The notes beneath the pieces are model-generated. The model was given only the letters and a program-made list of their open reading frames with translations. It had not been told where the DNA came from and did not search any database. This document shows positions 33,523 through 45,083 of a stretch of 64,000 bases of DNA, in pieces. The stretch covers positions 1-64,000 of the forward strand of contig MEDY01000318.1 in NCBI GenBank assembly GCA_001724265.1. The letters are read 5' to 3'. The stretch is from Rhizaria sp. SCN 62-66 (taxonomy: Eukaryota; Rhizaria, unplaced). The first letter of the stretch is position 1; every line of letters starts with the position of its first letter. The translations under genes were made by a program, and so were the position numbers.

Positions 33523-36500
33523 TTATAGTAGTTTGCGGACGAGGTTCTTGTGCATGCGACGTAGTGTCTCATTTTCCTCAAGCAACATATCACGCTGTGC
33601 AGTCAGTGCCATCACTGGCGACGACTCGTGCGAGCGTTCATAGACAGCGGAGGAGCTGCGTTGTGGACTGACATGACTGTGTGTGTGTGAAGTGTTCGTG
33701 TTACTGTTGTTGTTGCTGTTGTTGCTCTTGGCAACGGCGCCAACACCACCGCGAAAACTCATGTGGTTTTGGCTCATATGACTGTGGTGCGCAGAGTGTC
33801 CGGCTCTAAAGCCTGATTGATACACTGCCTGTGCATGCGCATGTGCTGCAGCTGTAGCAGCAGCGGCTGCTGAGTTGTCGTCGTAGTCACTGTCCGCGAT
33901 GCCACTGGTGTTGTGTGCATTCACAGCACGGGAGCTGCTGCTGCTGTTGTTGTTGTTGTTATTGTTGTTGTGCATTTGACGCGTCGGCGTTTGTGGCACA
34001 GCGTACGCGCTGTGGCTGATGTTGCTATTGTTTACATTATTCGCGTGAACAGGGGTCGCAGCAGTGCGCAAGATAGGACTGACAGGCTCATATGCATAGG
34101 AAAACACGTCATGCTTGAACACACTGTTTCCCGAAGGTTGTGACTGGTGTAACGGTTGCTGTTGCTGCTGATGCTGCTGGTGATAGAGTGCAGTCACTTC
34201 GCGCATCGCACGTTCACGCGCCGCAGAAGCAATCTGGCTCTCAGTCGCCGAGGCCTCACTTTGAAGTGAGGCGGCTTGACTTTGAGCCGCAGCCAGCTCA
34301 GCCTTAACAGCGTCCACCGCAATCTTCGCAGTGGCAGCTTCAGTCTTAGCGGCGCTCGCTTCAGCCTTTGCAGCATCAGCTTCACTGCGGGCCAATGCGA
34401 GTGACTGGCGCTCGACAGTTAGCGCAATCCGCTCCGCCGTGAGCGCGTCTTGCGAGGTCCGCAGTAACGCGGCAAGCGCGGCGGCCTCGGTCTTGCCTTG
34501 GTCGGCGCGGGCGGCATCGCTGGACTGTGCCGTGGCAAGCTGTGCAGTGAGGGAAAGACACTTGGACTCTGAGGCTAAGTTCTTTGACTCGAGATCCAGG
34601 CACTTAGACTGCAACTGAGCACACTTTGCCTCAGCTGCCGCATATTTGGATTCAAGCGCTGAAAGCTTGAACACAGCGTCGTTGTACTTCGACTCAAGAG
34701 TAGAGCACTTAGCGTCAAGGAAAGAGTACTTAGATTCAAGTGCGGAGTACTTAGAGCGTAAATGCGCTTCCGTCTCTGCTGCTGCTTCTGCAATCTCAGT
34801 CGCACGCCCCTCGGCACGAGCCACCGCTGCCGCTGCTGCCGCTGCCGCAACTCCACTACGACCCGCCGCAGTGCGAAACTCATCATTCTCACCCCGCACA
34901 ACATCTAGCGTCGCCTTGGTCGCTGCGAGAGTTGCCGCAGTTGCGTTCAAGTTCGCAGTCGCTGTCTCGAGTTGAGCCATCGTATCGTCAAGATGAGCCT
35001 TTGTTTCATCAAGCTGCGCAGTCGCGTCGTCAAGCTCTGCCTTGGTCGCTTCGAACACATCCCTTGATGCCCGCAGCGCACTGATAGCAGCGGCAGCCTC
35101 AGCATCAGCGCGCTGCGCCTGCGCGCGCACTGCCGCGCTCTCACTCCCCGCGGCCGCCAGCGCAGTCCGCAGCTGCTGCAGTTGCGCGACCGCAGCCGCC
35201 AGCCTCTCGCGGGCCTCCTCAGCATCCGCAGTCGCTGCAGCGGCTGTGTCAGTCGCAGCGCCGGTCGCACCACGCGCCGCCACAGCAGTTGCCGCCGCGG
35301 TCTCTGCCTCCGTCACAGCTGCAGCGGCGGCAACAAAAGCCTCGGCGGCCGCAGCTTCGCTCTGACGCAACGCGGTCTGACTTTCAGCAAACGCAGCCTT
35401 GCTTTGCGTCAACGCGGCTTGACTTTCAGCCAGCGCGGCTTGACTTTGCGTCGCCCACGCCTCCGCGTCGACAGCGCGTGCCTCAGCCTCCGTGACCCTG
35501 GCGTTCGCCGCGGCCGCCGCTGCAGTCGCCGCGGAGGCCGCAGCAGTCGCATCCGCAACGCGCGCTTCTGCGCCTTCACGCCGCGCCTCTGCAGCCGCAC
35601 ATTGCGCCGCGCATTGCGCCACGCACGTAGCCAACGCTTCCTCCGCGGCCACAGCGCGCGCAGCGAGGACGTCGCACTCGCCGTCGCGGGCAGCGGTCAG
35701 CGCAACAAGACTCTCGTTAGCAGCGGTACGCGCGCTGTGGCCACGCAAGGACTCTTCTGCAAGCGCGGCTTGACTTCGCGCCAGAGCGGCCTGACTTTGA
35801 GACAAGTCGGCCTGCGTGCGGGAAAGTGCGGCTTCGGTCTGCGCGCTCAAGGCCTGGATTTGCGCAAGCGCAGCTTGACTTTGAGACAACGCGGTCTCGC
35901 ACTGAAACAAACGCGTGCGCGTCTCACTTAACGCCGCCTCAGACTGGGCGCACGCGGCCTGACTTTGTGCCACCGCAGCTTTGCTTTCAGCGAGTTCAAC
36001 CTCCTTTGCTTGAGCATGCTTCACAGCGTTCTTGAGCTCGCTTTGTGACTCTTGCAGCAGCGATTGAGCTCGGCAGAGCTCGCTCTCACGCTCAACACAC
36101 GTAGCCTCACTCTGCTTCAGAGCATCTTCAGCCCGCGACAACGTATCGCACAACTTTGCACACTCAGTCTTCGCAGCGGCGGCCTCGCCATGCGCTGCTG
36201 CAATTGCAGAGTCCGCTGCAGCGGCTGCAACGCCACCGGCGCGCCTGACCTCAGCCAGTTCCGCGAGCGCTGCCCGTGTCGCCGCTGATGCCGCGGACGC
36301 CTCGATACGCCCTTCGCGCGCGCCCGCCGCAGCCGTGTCAGCAGCAGCCTCCGCGGTGTTGCGCGCTGTCACAGCTGCGGCAAGCGCAGTCTCAACCTCG
36401 ACAAGCGTGGTCTCAGCAGCGAGCTTAGCGGACTCTGCAGTAGCTTTGCCGTCGATAGCGGCGTCGCGTGAGATCGCTAGCGCACTGCACCGTGCCTCCG

Positions 36501-39500
36501 CTGCGGCGCGTTCGCTTTCTGCAGCACGGAGCGCACGGAGACTCTGAGCAGCCTCTTGTAACGCAGTCGTAAGCTGGGTCTGTGCAGTTGCAACAGCAGC
36601 CTCAAGCTCAGCCACACGCAACCGCAGTGTCAAAAGCATCGACTCTGCATTCGCCTGCTGCGCCAGCGCAGCAGTTGTTTGCGATTGAGCCTCCGTCTTC
36701 GCGACAACAGCGTCATTGGCAGCAATGAGCGCATCCTTGAGCTTTGTGTGGAGTGCTGAGATTTCGCTGCGCACCGCGTCAGCCTCCGCGCGGAGTGCAA
36801 TAACATCGGCGCAAAGTGACTCGACGTGACCGCTTGTCGCACTGCGCCCGCCCTCAGCAGCAGCAGCGTCAAGCCGGGCAGCTGTGGCCTCATTCCGCGC
36901 GAGCACAGCCTCAGCGCGCGCAGCGGCCTCGCTCTCACGCGCCGCTGCAGCTTCACTGTGCGCCGTGTTGGCGTCATTGCGCGCTGCAGCTGCGTCCTCC
37001 CGCGCAGCGGTGACGGCACCGCGGGCCTCCGCGGTTTCAGTGCGCGCTTGCGCCAGCGCTGCCGCCGCGGTCTCGGCATCAGCCCGCGCGGCAGTCACAG
37101 ACGCGGCAAGCGCGCTTTGCAGCTCTGTAACGGCGTCACCAGCGGCAGAGAGTTCAAGCGCGAGCGCGGACTGCTCAGAACCCCATTGCGCGCGTTCAGC
37201 ATCTAGCTGCGCCTCTAAGTGCGCACGGCGCTGATCTAAGTGGTCCGCTAAGTACTGGAGGTTTGCAAGATCGGACTGCAGTTGCGCGCATTGCTGCTGA
37301 AGCTGAGAACGCTCAGTTACCCAGGAGAGCTCACGATCACGATCACGGTCACTGCGCTCACGCTCACGGTCATCACGGAGCATAGCCAAAGCGAGCTCTG
37401 TCGCAGATGAGTCGTTCTTCACCGTGTCACCCAAGTTCGCTGTCGTCGGTAACGCCGACGCAGAGGTTGCAAGTAAGAGAGCGTGCGCAGACCGGAGTGC
37501 GGTTAGCTCCGCAGTTGTGTCAGCGAGCTGTGCTACAGAGGCGCTATGATTGCTTTGTAAATTTGCAAGCGCGGCAGCAAGCTCAGCCTCCTTCTGCGCA
37601 GTGTTCCCGTTGTTGGTGGCAATGATGCTCTTAGCATTGTTAACCGCCTTAATGGCATCAAGCTCCTCAACGAGACTTGCGCGTTCAGCCTTGATCTCGT
37701 CAAGCGCAGTCTCTAGGGCAGTCCGCTCTGCTTTTGCAGCAGTCTCAGCAACAGTCAGCGTACTATCGCGCTCTTGTTGTACCTTGTCACAGACACTGCG
37801 AAGCAGCTCACAGTTGCGTTGAACTTGTTCGAGATCGGCAACAGCCTGCACACACTCCGTCTTGGCAACATCACGCTCGACGACAGCAGTATCACGTTCT
37901 TTCACTGCAGCATCGCGCTCTGTAAGTGCGCTGTCACGCTCAGCAGCGATCGTGTCACGTTCAGCAATAGCGGCGTCGCGCTCAGTCACTGCAGCGTCGC
38001 GGGAAGAGAGTGCAACAGCACAGTCTACATGAACGCTTTCGTTCTCAGCCACAGCAGCGTCACGCGCTGCAGTCGTCTCGCCGAGCAATGTAAGTAGCTC
38101 TTGGCACTTGGAGGTCGCCTCGTCGCGCTCTTGCTCTGCACTTGCACGCAAAGTTTCGCTATTTGCAAGACTCTTCTCTGTATCCAGACACTTCTTCTCG
38201 AATTCACTACACATCGATTGCAGAACTTCGCACTTTGAGCGCATCTCATCACACGTGGCTGCTAACTCGTCGTGCTTTGACTGCTACAACTCACTTTGAC
38301 TTTGAAGAGTCTTGTTCTCAGCCTGACACTCGGTTGCCTGAGCGAGCAGTGCATCGCGTTCTGACTTCAAACATGCGTTTTCGGATTGCAGAAAGTTGTA
38401 CTGCGCCTGTAGACTTTCGCATTCCGAGGAAACACCAGAGGCTGCCTGCAGTGCCAATTGCAATTTCTGCATCAGCGATGCAGCCTCAGCCACAGCTGCT
38501 TCCTTTTCAGCAGTGAGAACCGCTAAAGCTGCTGCCGATCGAGTGTCCGCCTTAAGAGCAGCCTCAGCCGCAGCCGCATTAGCGGTCACAACAGCTTCAG
38601 CGACCGCAGCAGCAACTGCGTTAGTGACAGCAACACCGTGGGCTTCGTCAGCCTCAGCTGCAGCTGTAATCGCAGCCGCAGCGGCGTCAGTTGCAGCCTG
38701 CAGGCGCACAGACTCGCTCTCCTCAAGCGCGGCCTGACTTTGCTTCAGCGCGGCTTGAGTCTCGCGAAGTGCAGCCTGACATTTCTGCGACTCATGAGCT
38801 TTCTCATGCGCCGCGGCTTGACTTTGCTGCAGCGCGTTGTCCTTCGCAGCAGCAACCTCTTCCCACTCAGCCTACGCAGCGGCATGACTCTCGCGCAACG
38901 CGGCTTGACTTTCGCGCCACTCAGCGATAACTTCACTCCACTGTGCCTCACGCTGCGCAGCCGCCTCCGCCGCCTCAGCCGCTGCTTCAGCAGCTGCTTG
39001 CACGGCGGCCTCGGCTGCTGCCTGCGCAGCAGCCTCGGTCTGTACCAACGCGGCTTCGTTGTCGTACAACGCCTCTTTGGTCTCTGCCAGCGACGCCTGG
39101 CACTGCGTCAGCGCGGCTTGGCTTTGCTCCAAGGCAACGTGAATGTTTTCCTGCTCAACGTGAGACTGGTCCAACACGGCTTGACTTTCCGCAAACGCGG
39201 CGTGACTTTCCTCCAGTGCAAATTGGGTGTCATCTAGTTGCGCGCGCATGCGTGCGAGTTCTGCCTCCGCGCCCTGCTTGGCAACCTGACATTCATCGAA
39301 CGCGGCTTGACTTTCCGTGACGGCCTGTTTCATCTGCGCATGCGCGGCCCGCATCACCCCATGCGCCTCAGTCAATGCGACATTCGCCCTCTCCATCTGC
39401 TCACAGTCGTTTTCCGCTTGCGCCATCCGCCGTTCCGCACGCACAGCCCTCGCATTCGCACGCCACGTTGCCATGGTGATCGCCAGTCGCGCGCGAGCCC

Positions 39501-42500
39501 GCGCCGCCGCCACAGCAGCGCCAGCCGCGCAGCTCGCCGCGCCAGCCGCCGCGCCAGCCCGCGCCGCGCGGACGACTGCAGTCTGCGCGCGCCAGCGACC
39601 GAGCAACCGCGCCGCCGCGGCCCGCGCCCGCCCACGCGCGCACACGTCGGCAATGGCGTCGTCGCGCGCTCGCGTTTCAGCACCGCGCGCGTTGTGGCGC
39701 CACCGCCGCAGCGCGTTGGCCACTGCGGCACGCTCCGCCTTAAGCGTGGCATTCGTCGCGATAACCGCAATTGCAGCGGCAGCGCGCTCTTTGCGCAGTG
39801 CATCCGTTGCAGCGGCGACGACTTGCGCGCCAGCGACTTCGCGCGATAACGCTTGCCACCGCAGCAACGTGCGCTGCTGCCGGCGCGCAACAGAGCGGGC
39901 CAGCGTGGCCGCTAGCGCACGCGCTCCCGCGGCTTGGCGCTGCTGTGCAGCAACCTCGGAGGCTTCGGCGGTCTCAGCGCTAGCGCCAGCAAGTGCGGAG
40001 AGAGATCGCCACTGCAGCAACGCACGGTGCGCCTGCCGCGTCTCACAGCGCCGCACAACAATGCTAACTGCCCGGATCAACGCAGCTACACCAGTATCAC
40101 GCGCACGCTGCTGCTGTTGCGCGCTCCGCTCCCGCTCGCTTGCCACAGCCGCTACCGCCGCTTTGGCGCGAATATGCTCGCGCCAACGCGCTAGCCCAGT
40201 AAGCAGTTGTTTCGCGCGCGACTTGTCAAGGATCCGCGCAAGAGTCGCGGTGCGGGCCACAGCAAGCACGTCACGCCGGGTCCGTTGCGCGGCCGCAGCG
40301 GCGCGCCAGAGCCGGAACCCGGTCACCCGCAGCGCAGCTTCACGCGCGCGCGCCAACCCCGTCGCGTGCGCGTCACGCACCGCGGCCAGCGCGGCCGTGT
40401 CGCGCGCAGCCGCTTCAGCGCGCACGCGCTCGGTGACCGCGCTCGCTGCGTGCGCGCGCCAACGGCGCAGTGCGGTTGCGAGTGCGCGCGCGCGACGAGC
40501 GCGTTGTAGTAGAGCAGCGGCGGTGGCTATGGCGCGGACACTGTGAGTGAGTTGCCGCCAGTGGCCGAGCGCGGTGACAGCAGAACAGCGCGTGCGGCGA
40601 GCGGCGGCGGCAGAGAGCGCGCGCGTGAGCGCAGTAACTGCACTGCTGCGGGCCGCTGCGGCAGTGGAAGCTTTTGCTTGTGCTGTAGTGCGGGTCTGTG
40701 TCACTGCACGCCAGTGTGCAAGGCCGCGCGAAAGAGATTTGACCTTGCTTGTGAGGGTGATCGCGGAGACGACTGTGAGAAGGGCGCGTGCAGACACCAG
40801 AGTGACTGGTGCCGGGAGTGAGACTACTACGGTCGACGGCGGGTAAGGGGCAAGAGCCGGGGCGCTTAGAACGTGAGGCGCGATAACCGTGAGCACGCTC
40901 GTAGTCGCAGCTGCAGCGCCATCGCCGTCGCCGTCGTCGTCTTTGTCACTGAAGTCACTGTAAGTGGCACGCGTTAGCGTCTTGATGTTGTTCGCGGGCA
41001 GAGCTACGGTGCGACTGCGAATCCCAGCGTCATCGTTGCTGTCTTCGTCACTACTGGAGTGGTGGACACCACGTGCACGCATCGATTTACGACCACTGCG
41101 AAATACCGCTTTAGACTGCAATTGAGGGCGGGCATCAGAGTCTGAGTCCGTCGGCAGTGTAGTGGAGACAAGAGGGCGGTGCAAAAGCGCACGCGCACGC
41201 ATCAGTGCACTGACAGCGTCCCCATCTCCGTTGCTCACAGTCGCACTGTCACTGCTCAGGGTCATCACGCCCCGCAAGTCGTTCTTTGCTGTAGCTCCGC
41301 GGTTGCTGTCGGTGTCACTGTCCGAGCTAGGACCGTCAGAGTGAGAGTGGCCGTGCGCAGGGTGTGGCTGCACTGTTCCAGTTACGCTGTCAAAGCTGCC
41401 CCCGGAGACCAGGTTGGCGGTGGGCAATGTAGGCATCGCGACAGTGCTGGCGGCAGGGCTTGGGGCAGTACGACTGCCAAAGCTTGCAGCAGCAGCAGCA
41501 CTGGTGCGGCCCAACTGTGTAGCCTGCTGATTTGGGGCAGCACTGTGTGTCTCAAGCTCTTCAACATTATTCTCGTCGTCATAGTCATCTTGATTATGAC
41601 CTGCGCCGTAACTAACGTGATCATTCGCGTCCATAGTGTTCGTGCTAGAGTCTCTCTTCGTTGGCAGATAGTTGAAGCTCGCTGCAGATGGACCGTGGCC
41701 GTGACTGTAAGCACCAGGAGCTGCGGCGTTCACAGCATTTGCGCTGATGACAGCAGGTGGGACCGAAAGAGGCCGCGGGGCTGTGAACGCATGCGACGCC
41801 ATGGTGCTTAGACTATGCAAGGGCTTGTTCCCAGCGCCAGCACCAAGGTTGCGCTTCTGAACAGTCGCTGCAGCAACATGGACTGAGGTGGTAGCCGCAA
41901 TGTTCGCTTTCGCTGCAGCACCTTTAGCTGTGTAGCTAGGCGGTGTGAGGGGCGTAGGCGAGGAGAAGTAAAGCTCCCGCACTGTCGGAGTTGCGCCGCC
42001 CACAGTCACTTCCCCCTTAGATGTCGGCGGCAACGCAGCGCGACGCTTATCGTCCACATCAAAGCGGCCAGGGGTACTTACATACAGGGCACTTACATCC
42101 TGTGGAGTAGAGTTAGAAGCAACGTCATATCCGTGGTCGTGGCAGTGGGCGGCGACTGTAGCAGCAACGGCACGGGCAGCGGCGGCGGTCTCTGCCGCTG
42201 CAGCTGCGACTTGGGCAGCAGCGGTCGCCTCGCCAGCGGCGGCGGCCTAACTTTCCTTTGCTGAGTCGGCAAGGTGATGGATAGCGTGCATTGCCTTCGC
42301 GAGCGCAGCGCTAGCAGCACGCGCGGTGCGATTGTCCCGCTGGTGACTATGAGCACTGCTGGTCGCGGTGGCGGTCGCGGTGGAGGTCATGTCACTCTCA
42401 CTATCGTTTGTCGCGTCAGTATGGGAGTCGTCAACGCTCTGTGTGTCCGCAGCGTTATTGCCGTTCCCACCACCGCGAGTGCGATTCGTAGCGTTGCTAT

Positions 42501-43407
42501 TGTTGCCGCCACGGCGACGACGCTCACGGCCAGCCCGCAGCGCGTGTACCTGTGAGCGAACCTGTGACTGCAAGTGTGACTGCAAACCAGAGGTACTCAT
42601 GAGTCGCGGTCGCGGCACTGTGGGGAGAGCGGGCGGCGGTGGCGGGAGCGGCGCGTAGATTGCAGCCGCTTCCGCCTCAAAGTCCTGCCGTGACGGTCCA
42701 AACTGCTGATGTTGCTGCTGTTGCGGGGGGAGTGGTAGTCCCGTTATCACACCTGTATTGTGGCCGTGAGCGTGACTTTGGCCGTTGCCGCGAGCGTGTA
42801 AAGATATGTCGCCAGTACTCACAGTAACGGCGCCAGGCGCAACAGTAAGCGTGATCCCGTCACCACGAGCACTGCTCGTTGGAGAAACAGATACTGCATG
42901 AGGAACAGTGGTTGAGGGCGCGGCAGGACCATACGTCACGCCGACAGCGCTATCACTCGCGCTGTCATCGCTCTGCAACGCCCCACGCTGCGCATCAGCG
43001 CTCCCGGCAGCCACAGCGGACGCGGAACGCGCAGCGGCAGACAACTGCGGACGCTTCGAGTGCACGCGCACGCGCACACGCGCTGCGTGCGCTGCGCCTG
43101 ATGCCAGTCCGAGGCGCGCGGCGTCAAGCACCGCAAGAGCGCCAGCGGCGGCGCGGGACGTGTCCGACTGTGCCGTCGAGGCCGTGGGAAGTGACGCAGC
43201 AATGCCGGGTGCAAGCGGGTTGAAGGGCACACTGGAGGCACAGGCAGTGATGGTGGCGGGCGGCGGACGCGCAGAGAGCAGTTGTGGTGGCGGGGGATCA
43301 AGGCCGAAGGGCGCGGGAGCCAGAATAGGGCTGGGGGTGAGGCCCGGGGCTGGGGTGGTCATTGCACGGGTGCTATACCTCGCGAAAAGCGCGTGCTGCG
43401 GGTGCAT
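33523..43407 (-). CDS. Giant Sfi1-like, coiled-coil (centrosomal/basal-body type) protein, read through three TAG codons
   Basis: One continuous frame of 3294 codons, apparently intronless, ending at TAA and broken only by TAG at 42247, 38872 and 38284. A TAA lies just before the ATG at 43407; the ATG at 43362 is an alternative start. Layout: residues 1 to ~880 low complexity; then about ten Sfi1-type repeats (core LxxWR, at 39440-40740) that bind centrin in known Sfi1 proteins; then ~1900 residues of coiled coil with heptads such as AALxQSQ and ERDAAVxE; a polyasparagine/histidine stretch; and a short closing coiled coil. Centrin-binding repeats joined to a long rod suggest a structural part of a microtubule-organising centre or flagellar base; this is inference. 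If TAG were a true stop, the gene would be four separate pieces without obvious starts. Confidence 0.75.
38284..38286 (-). other. In-frame TAG, site 3 of the coiled-coil gene
   Basis: Lies between LQSQSEL and QSKHDELAATCDEM. Counting the TAG residue as 0, hydrophobic core residues fall at -7 (L), +7 (L), +14 (M), +21 (L) and +28 (F), so the TAG occupies a core heptad position. This favours leucine over glutamine. Confidence 0.9.
38872..38874 (-). other. In-frame TAG, site 2 of the coiled-coil gene
   Basis: Lies between RESHAAA and AEWEEVAAAKD inside the heptad field. Alanine-rich coiled coil continues in the same frame on both sides. Confidence 0.9.
39440..40740 (-). repeat. About ten Sfi1-like repeats
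   Basis: Tryptophan-centred motifs recur every ~35-57 residues: LAHWRAV, LGHWRQL, LRRWRAH, FRLWRAA, LARWREH, LLQWRSL, LLRWQAL, LRRWRHN, LGRWRAQ, MATWRAN. Each sits in an alanine/arginine-rich helix, matching the centrin-binding repeat of Sfi1. The first W codon lies near 40712 and the last near 39460. Confidence 0.75.
42247..42249 (-). other. In-frame TAG, site 1 of the coiled-coil gene
   Basis: Flanked by DSAKES before and AAAGEATAAAQ after, in one frame with GC-rich coding sequence on both sides and no intron features. Confidence 0.9.
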
Positions 43408-45083
43408 TTAAGACCGAGTGCTGAACACACGGGGCAGGACGTGCGCGGAGGCAAATATTTGGACGTCTGAAAGAAGCTGGGAAAGGGGGATTTTGACCGA
43501 GAGACGGCCGAAGTTAGACGTTTGTTTCTGGTCAATTCAATAATAAAATTAAATGTAAATTAAAGAGGAAACTTTACTTTTCAAATTAATCGCTCATTGA
43601 CGATGGGTGTGTCTCATTCGACGAAATAAATGTTTGTCGCGCGTTCAATGCGCCTCATCAATCGCCACAACAACGCAGCGGCAGGTTCAGTATGCTAAAA
43701 TGTTTTTTGACTGCTTGTCCACACGATATGATTTGGCTCTGCATTGCTGGACTTTGATATATTGTTTGTCAGGTGTGTATCCACCTTGAAGCACTGAAAT
43801 GTTACTTAAAAGACTGATTGTACTGACGGAATATATGCAGTAGAATTCTAACATCTCACCCTCAGTCACATATTTGTGTTGCGCAGGAGCCGGACATGCT
43901 CCTCGAAGGTCTCTCTCGTCATCATAGCGCTGCTGTTCAACTCAAAAATACACTAGGCGGCGCATCCATGTATTTCGCCTTGTTTTGCGGAGCGTATGCG
44001 TGGTGCAACATATTCTACCTTGTTCATATCAGTTGTGTCTCTTCCCTTCTTCGAGTGTTTTCTGCATCGTCGTGTTCATCACCTGTGCTAAGACTGTTAT
44101 ATGCAACGAGCGAGTTGTGTTGGCATCAGCGCATGCGACTGCGGCCCCGGCGGCGAGTGCAAGAAGAGCAATCCGCTTCCTCGTTTTCCTCCTGGTCATT
44201 GTCGTCACGCGCGCTCTTCTTGCATATAATTGAGTTTGGCCGAGGATTAGCTCAATACATATGGATATGTATTTGTAAGACAGAAACAACATATAATATA
44301 CATCTGAGTTGCATCTTCCGTACACTGACTCTTTAAGTCATCGCTAGTGGCCACAATATGGAAATGTTTGCAGGATATGGGAGCAACGCCGATATATCGC
44401 ATCGACGTTGTCACAACACTATTTTTAAACAAAAACAACAGTAATATAAACTACGGCCACTGACACAAGTAACACATAAAGTGTGATACAGTGATGTTGA
44501 CGCGGAATGAGCATAAAATAACAAACTTACAGCACTGATCTGTAGCATTAATATCATCCGTGCAACTTGGCACGACACAGATAAGGAAACAAATATTCTT
44601 GGGACAGAAAAAACAACAACTAACAGCAACATAAACATGCTATCATATAGCAACACATTTAGCATGCGCAACGAAAGAAAACAATCAAATGACTCAATTA
44701 AGAATCGAAAGCAGACGAGCACACGTGCGTGTGCGCGCCTGTCGCTACTGCAAAGGGTCAGTCGACCAAGTGCGTCAACAACTATGTTGTACACACATTG
44801 CGATAATCGCAATGAAGCAATGATGTGTTGATTCGTAACCAATACTCACAGCTCACACTCGAGCGTTTCAATAAAATCTAATGAAAGGATAAGTTTGCTT
44901 GAAGTGGCAATAAAAAAAAAAAACTAACCTACTTTAAACTTTAACATGAAAAAAAAAAAAACTTATGGGGGAAAATACATTGTGACAATGTGTGTTTACA
45001 ACCAGCTATTGTTCAACCCACACTTGCCCAAACAAGGGACTCATACAAAAATTAGAATAATAGGTTGGATTCGATACATAGAC
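43408..45083. other. Intergenic, 1.7 kb
   Basis: AT-rich for most of its length. A locally GC-rich patch near 44110-44230 can be read as a hydrophobic, tail-anchor-like C-terminus (RAIRFLVFLLVIVVTRALL) ending in TGA, but I found no convincing upstream exon. Otherwise nothing recognised. Confidence 0.35.

Larger units (their letters stand above)
34200..39320 (-). repeat. Heptad-encoding 21-base repeat field
   Basis: Dozens of related units code for seven-residue steps such as SQAALxQ and ERDxAxx. On the plus strand they appear as recurring GCGGCTTGACTTT words. The pattern is that of a long parallel coiled coil expanded by internal duplication. Confidence 0.8.

Noticed and set aside
39317-40546. 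A 409-codon plus-strand open frame opposite the coiled-coil gene
   Set aside because: It is alanine/arginine-rich shadow sequence antisense to the Sfi1-like repeats; the GC-rich repeated DNA keeps several frames open. Many other long antisense frames here have the same cause.
42077-42099. Two GTAAGT words in the coiled-coil gene, possible intron starts
   Set aside because: The frame stays open and GC-rich through this stretch and beyond, and real introns in this window are AT-rich and prefer GTACGY.
38284-42249. Treating the coiled-coil region as four separate genes ending at TAG
   Set aside because: All four pieces share one frame, lack intergenic sequence, promoters and clear starts, and the coiled coil continues across the TAGs.
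43985-44233. Small tail-anchored membrane protein
   Set aside because: The hydrophobic end looks reasonable, but the upstream part has no coding character, no start is convincing and no family fits.
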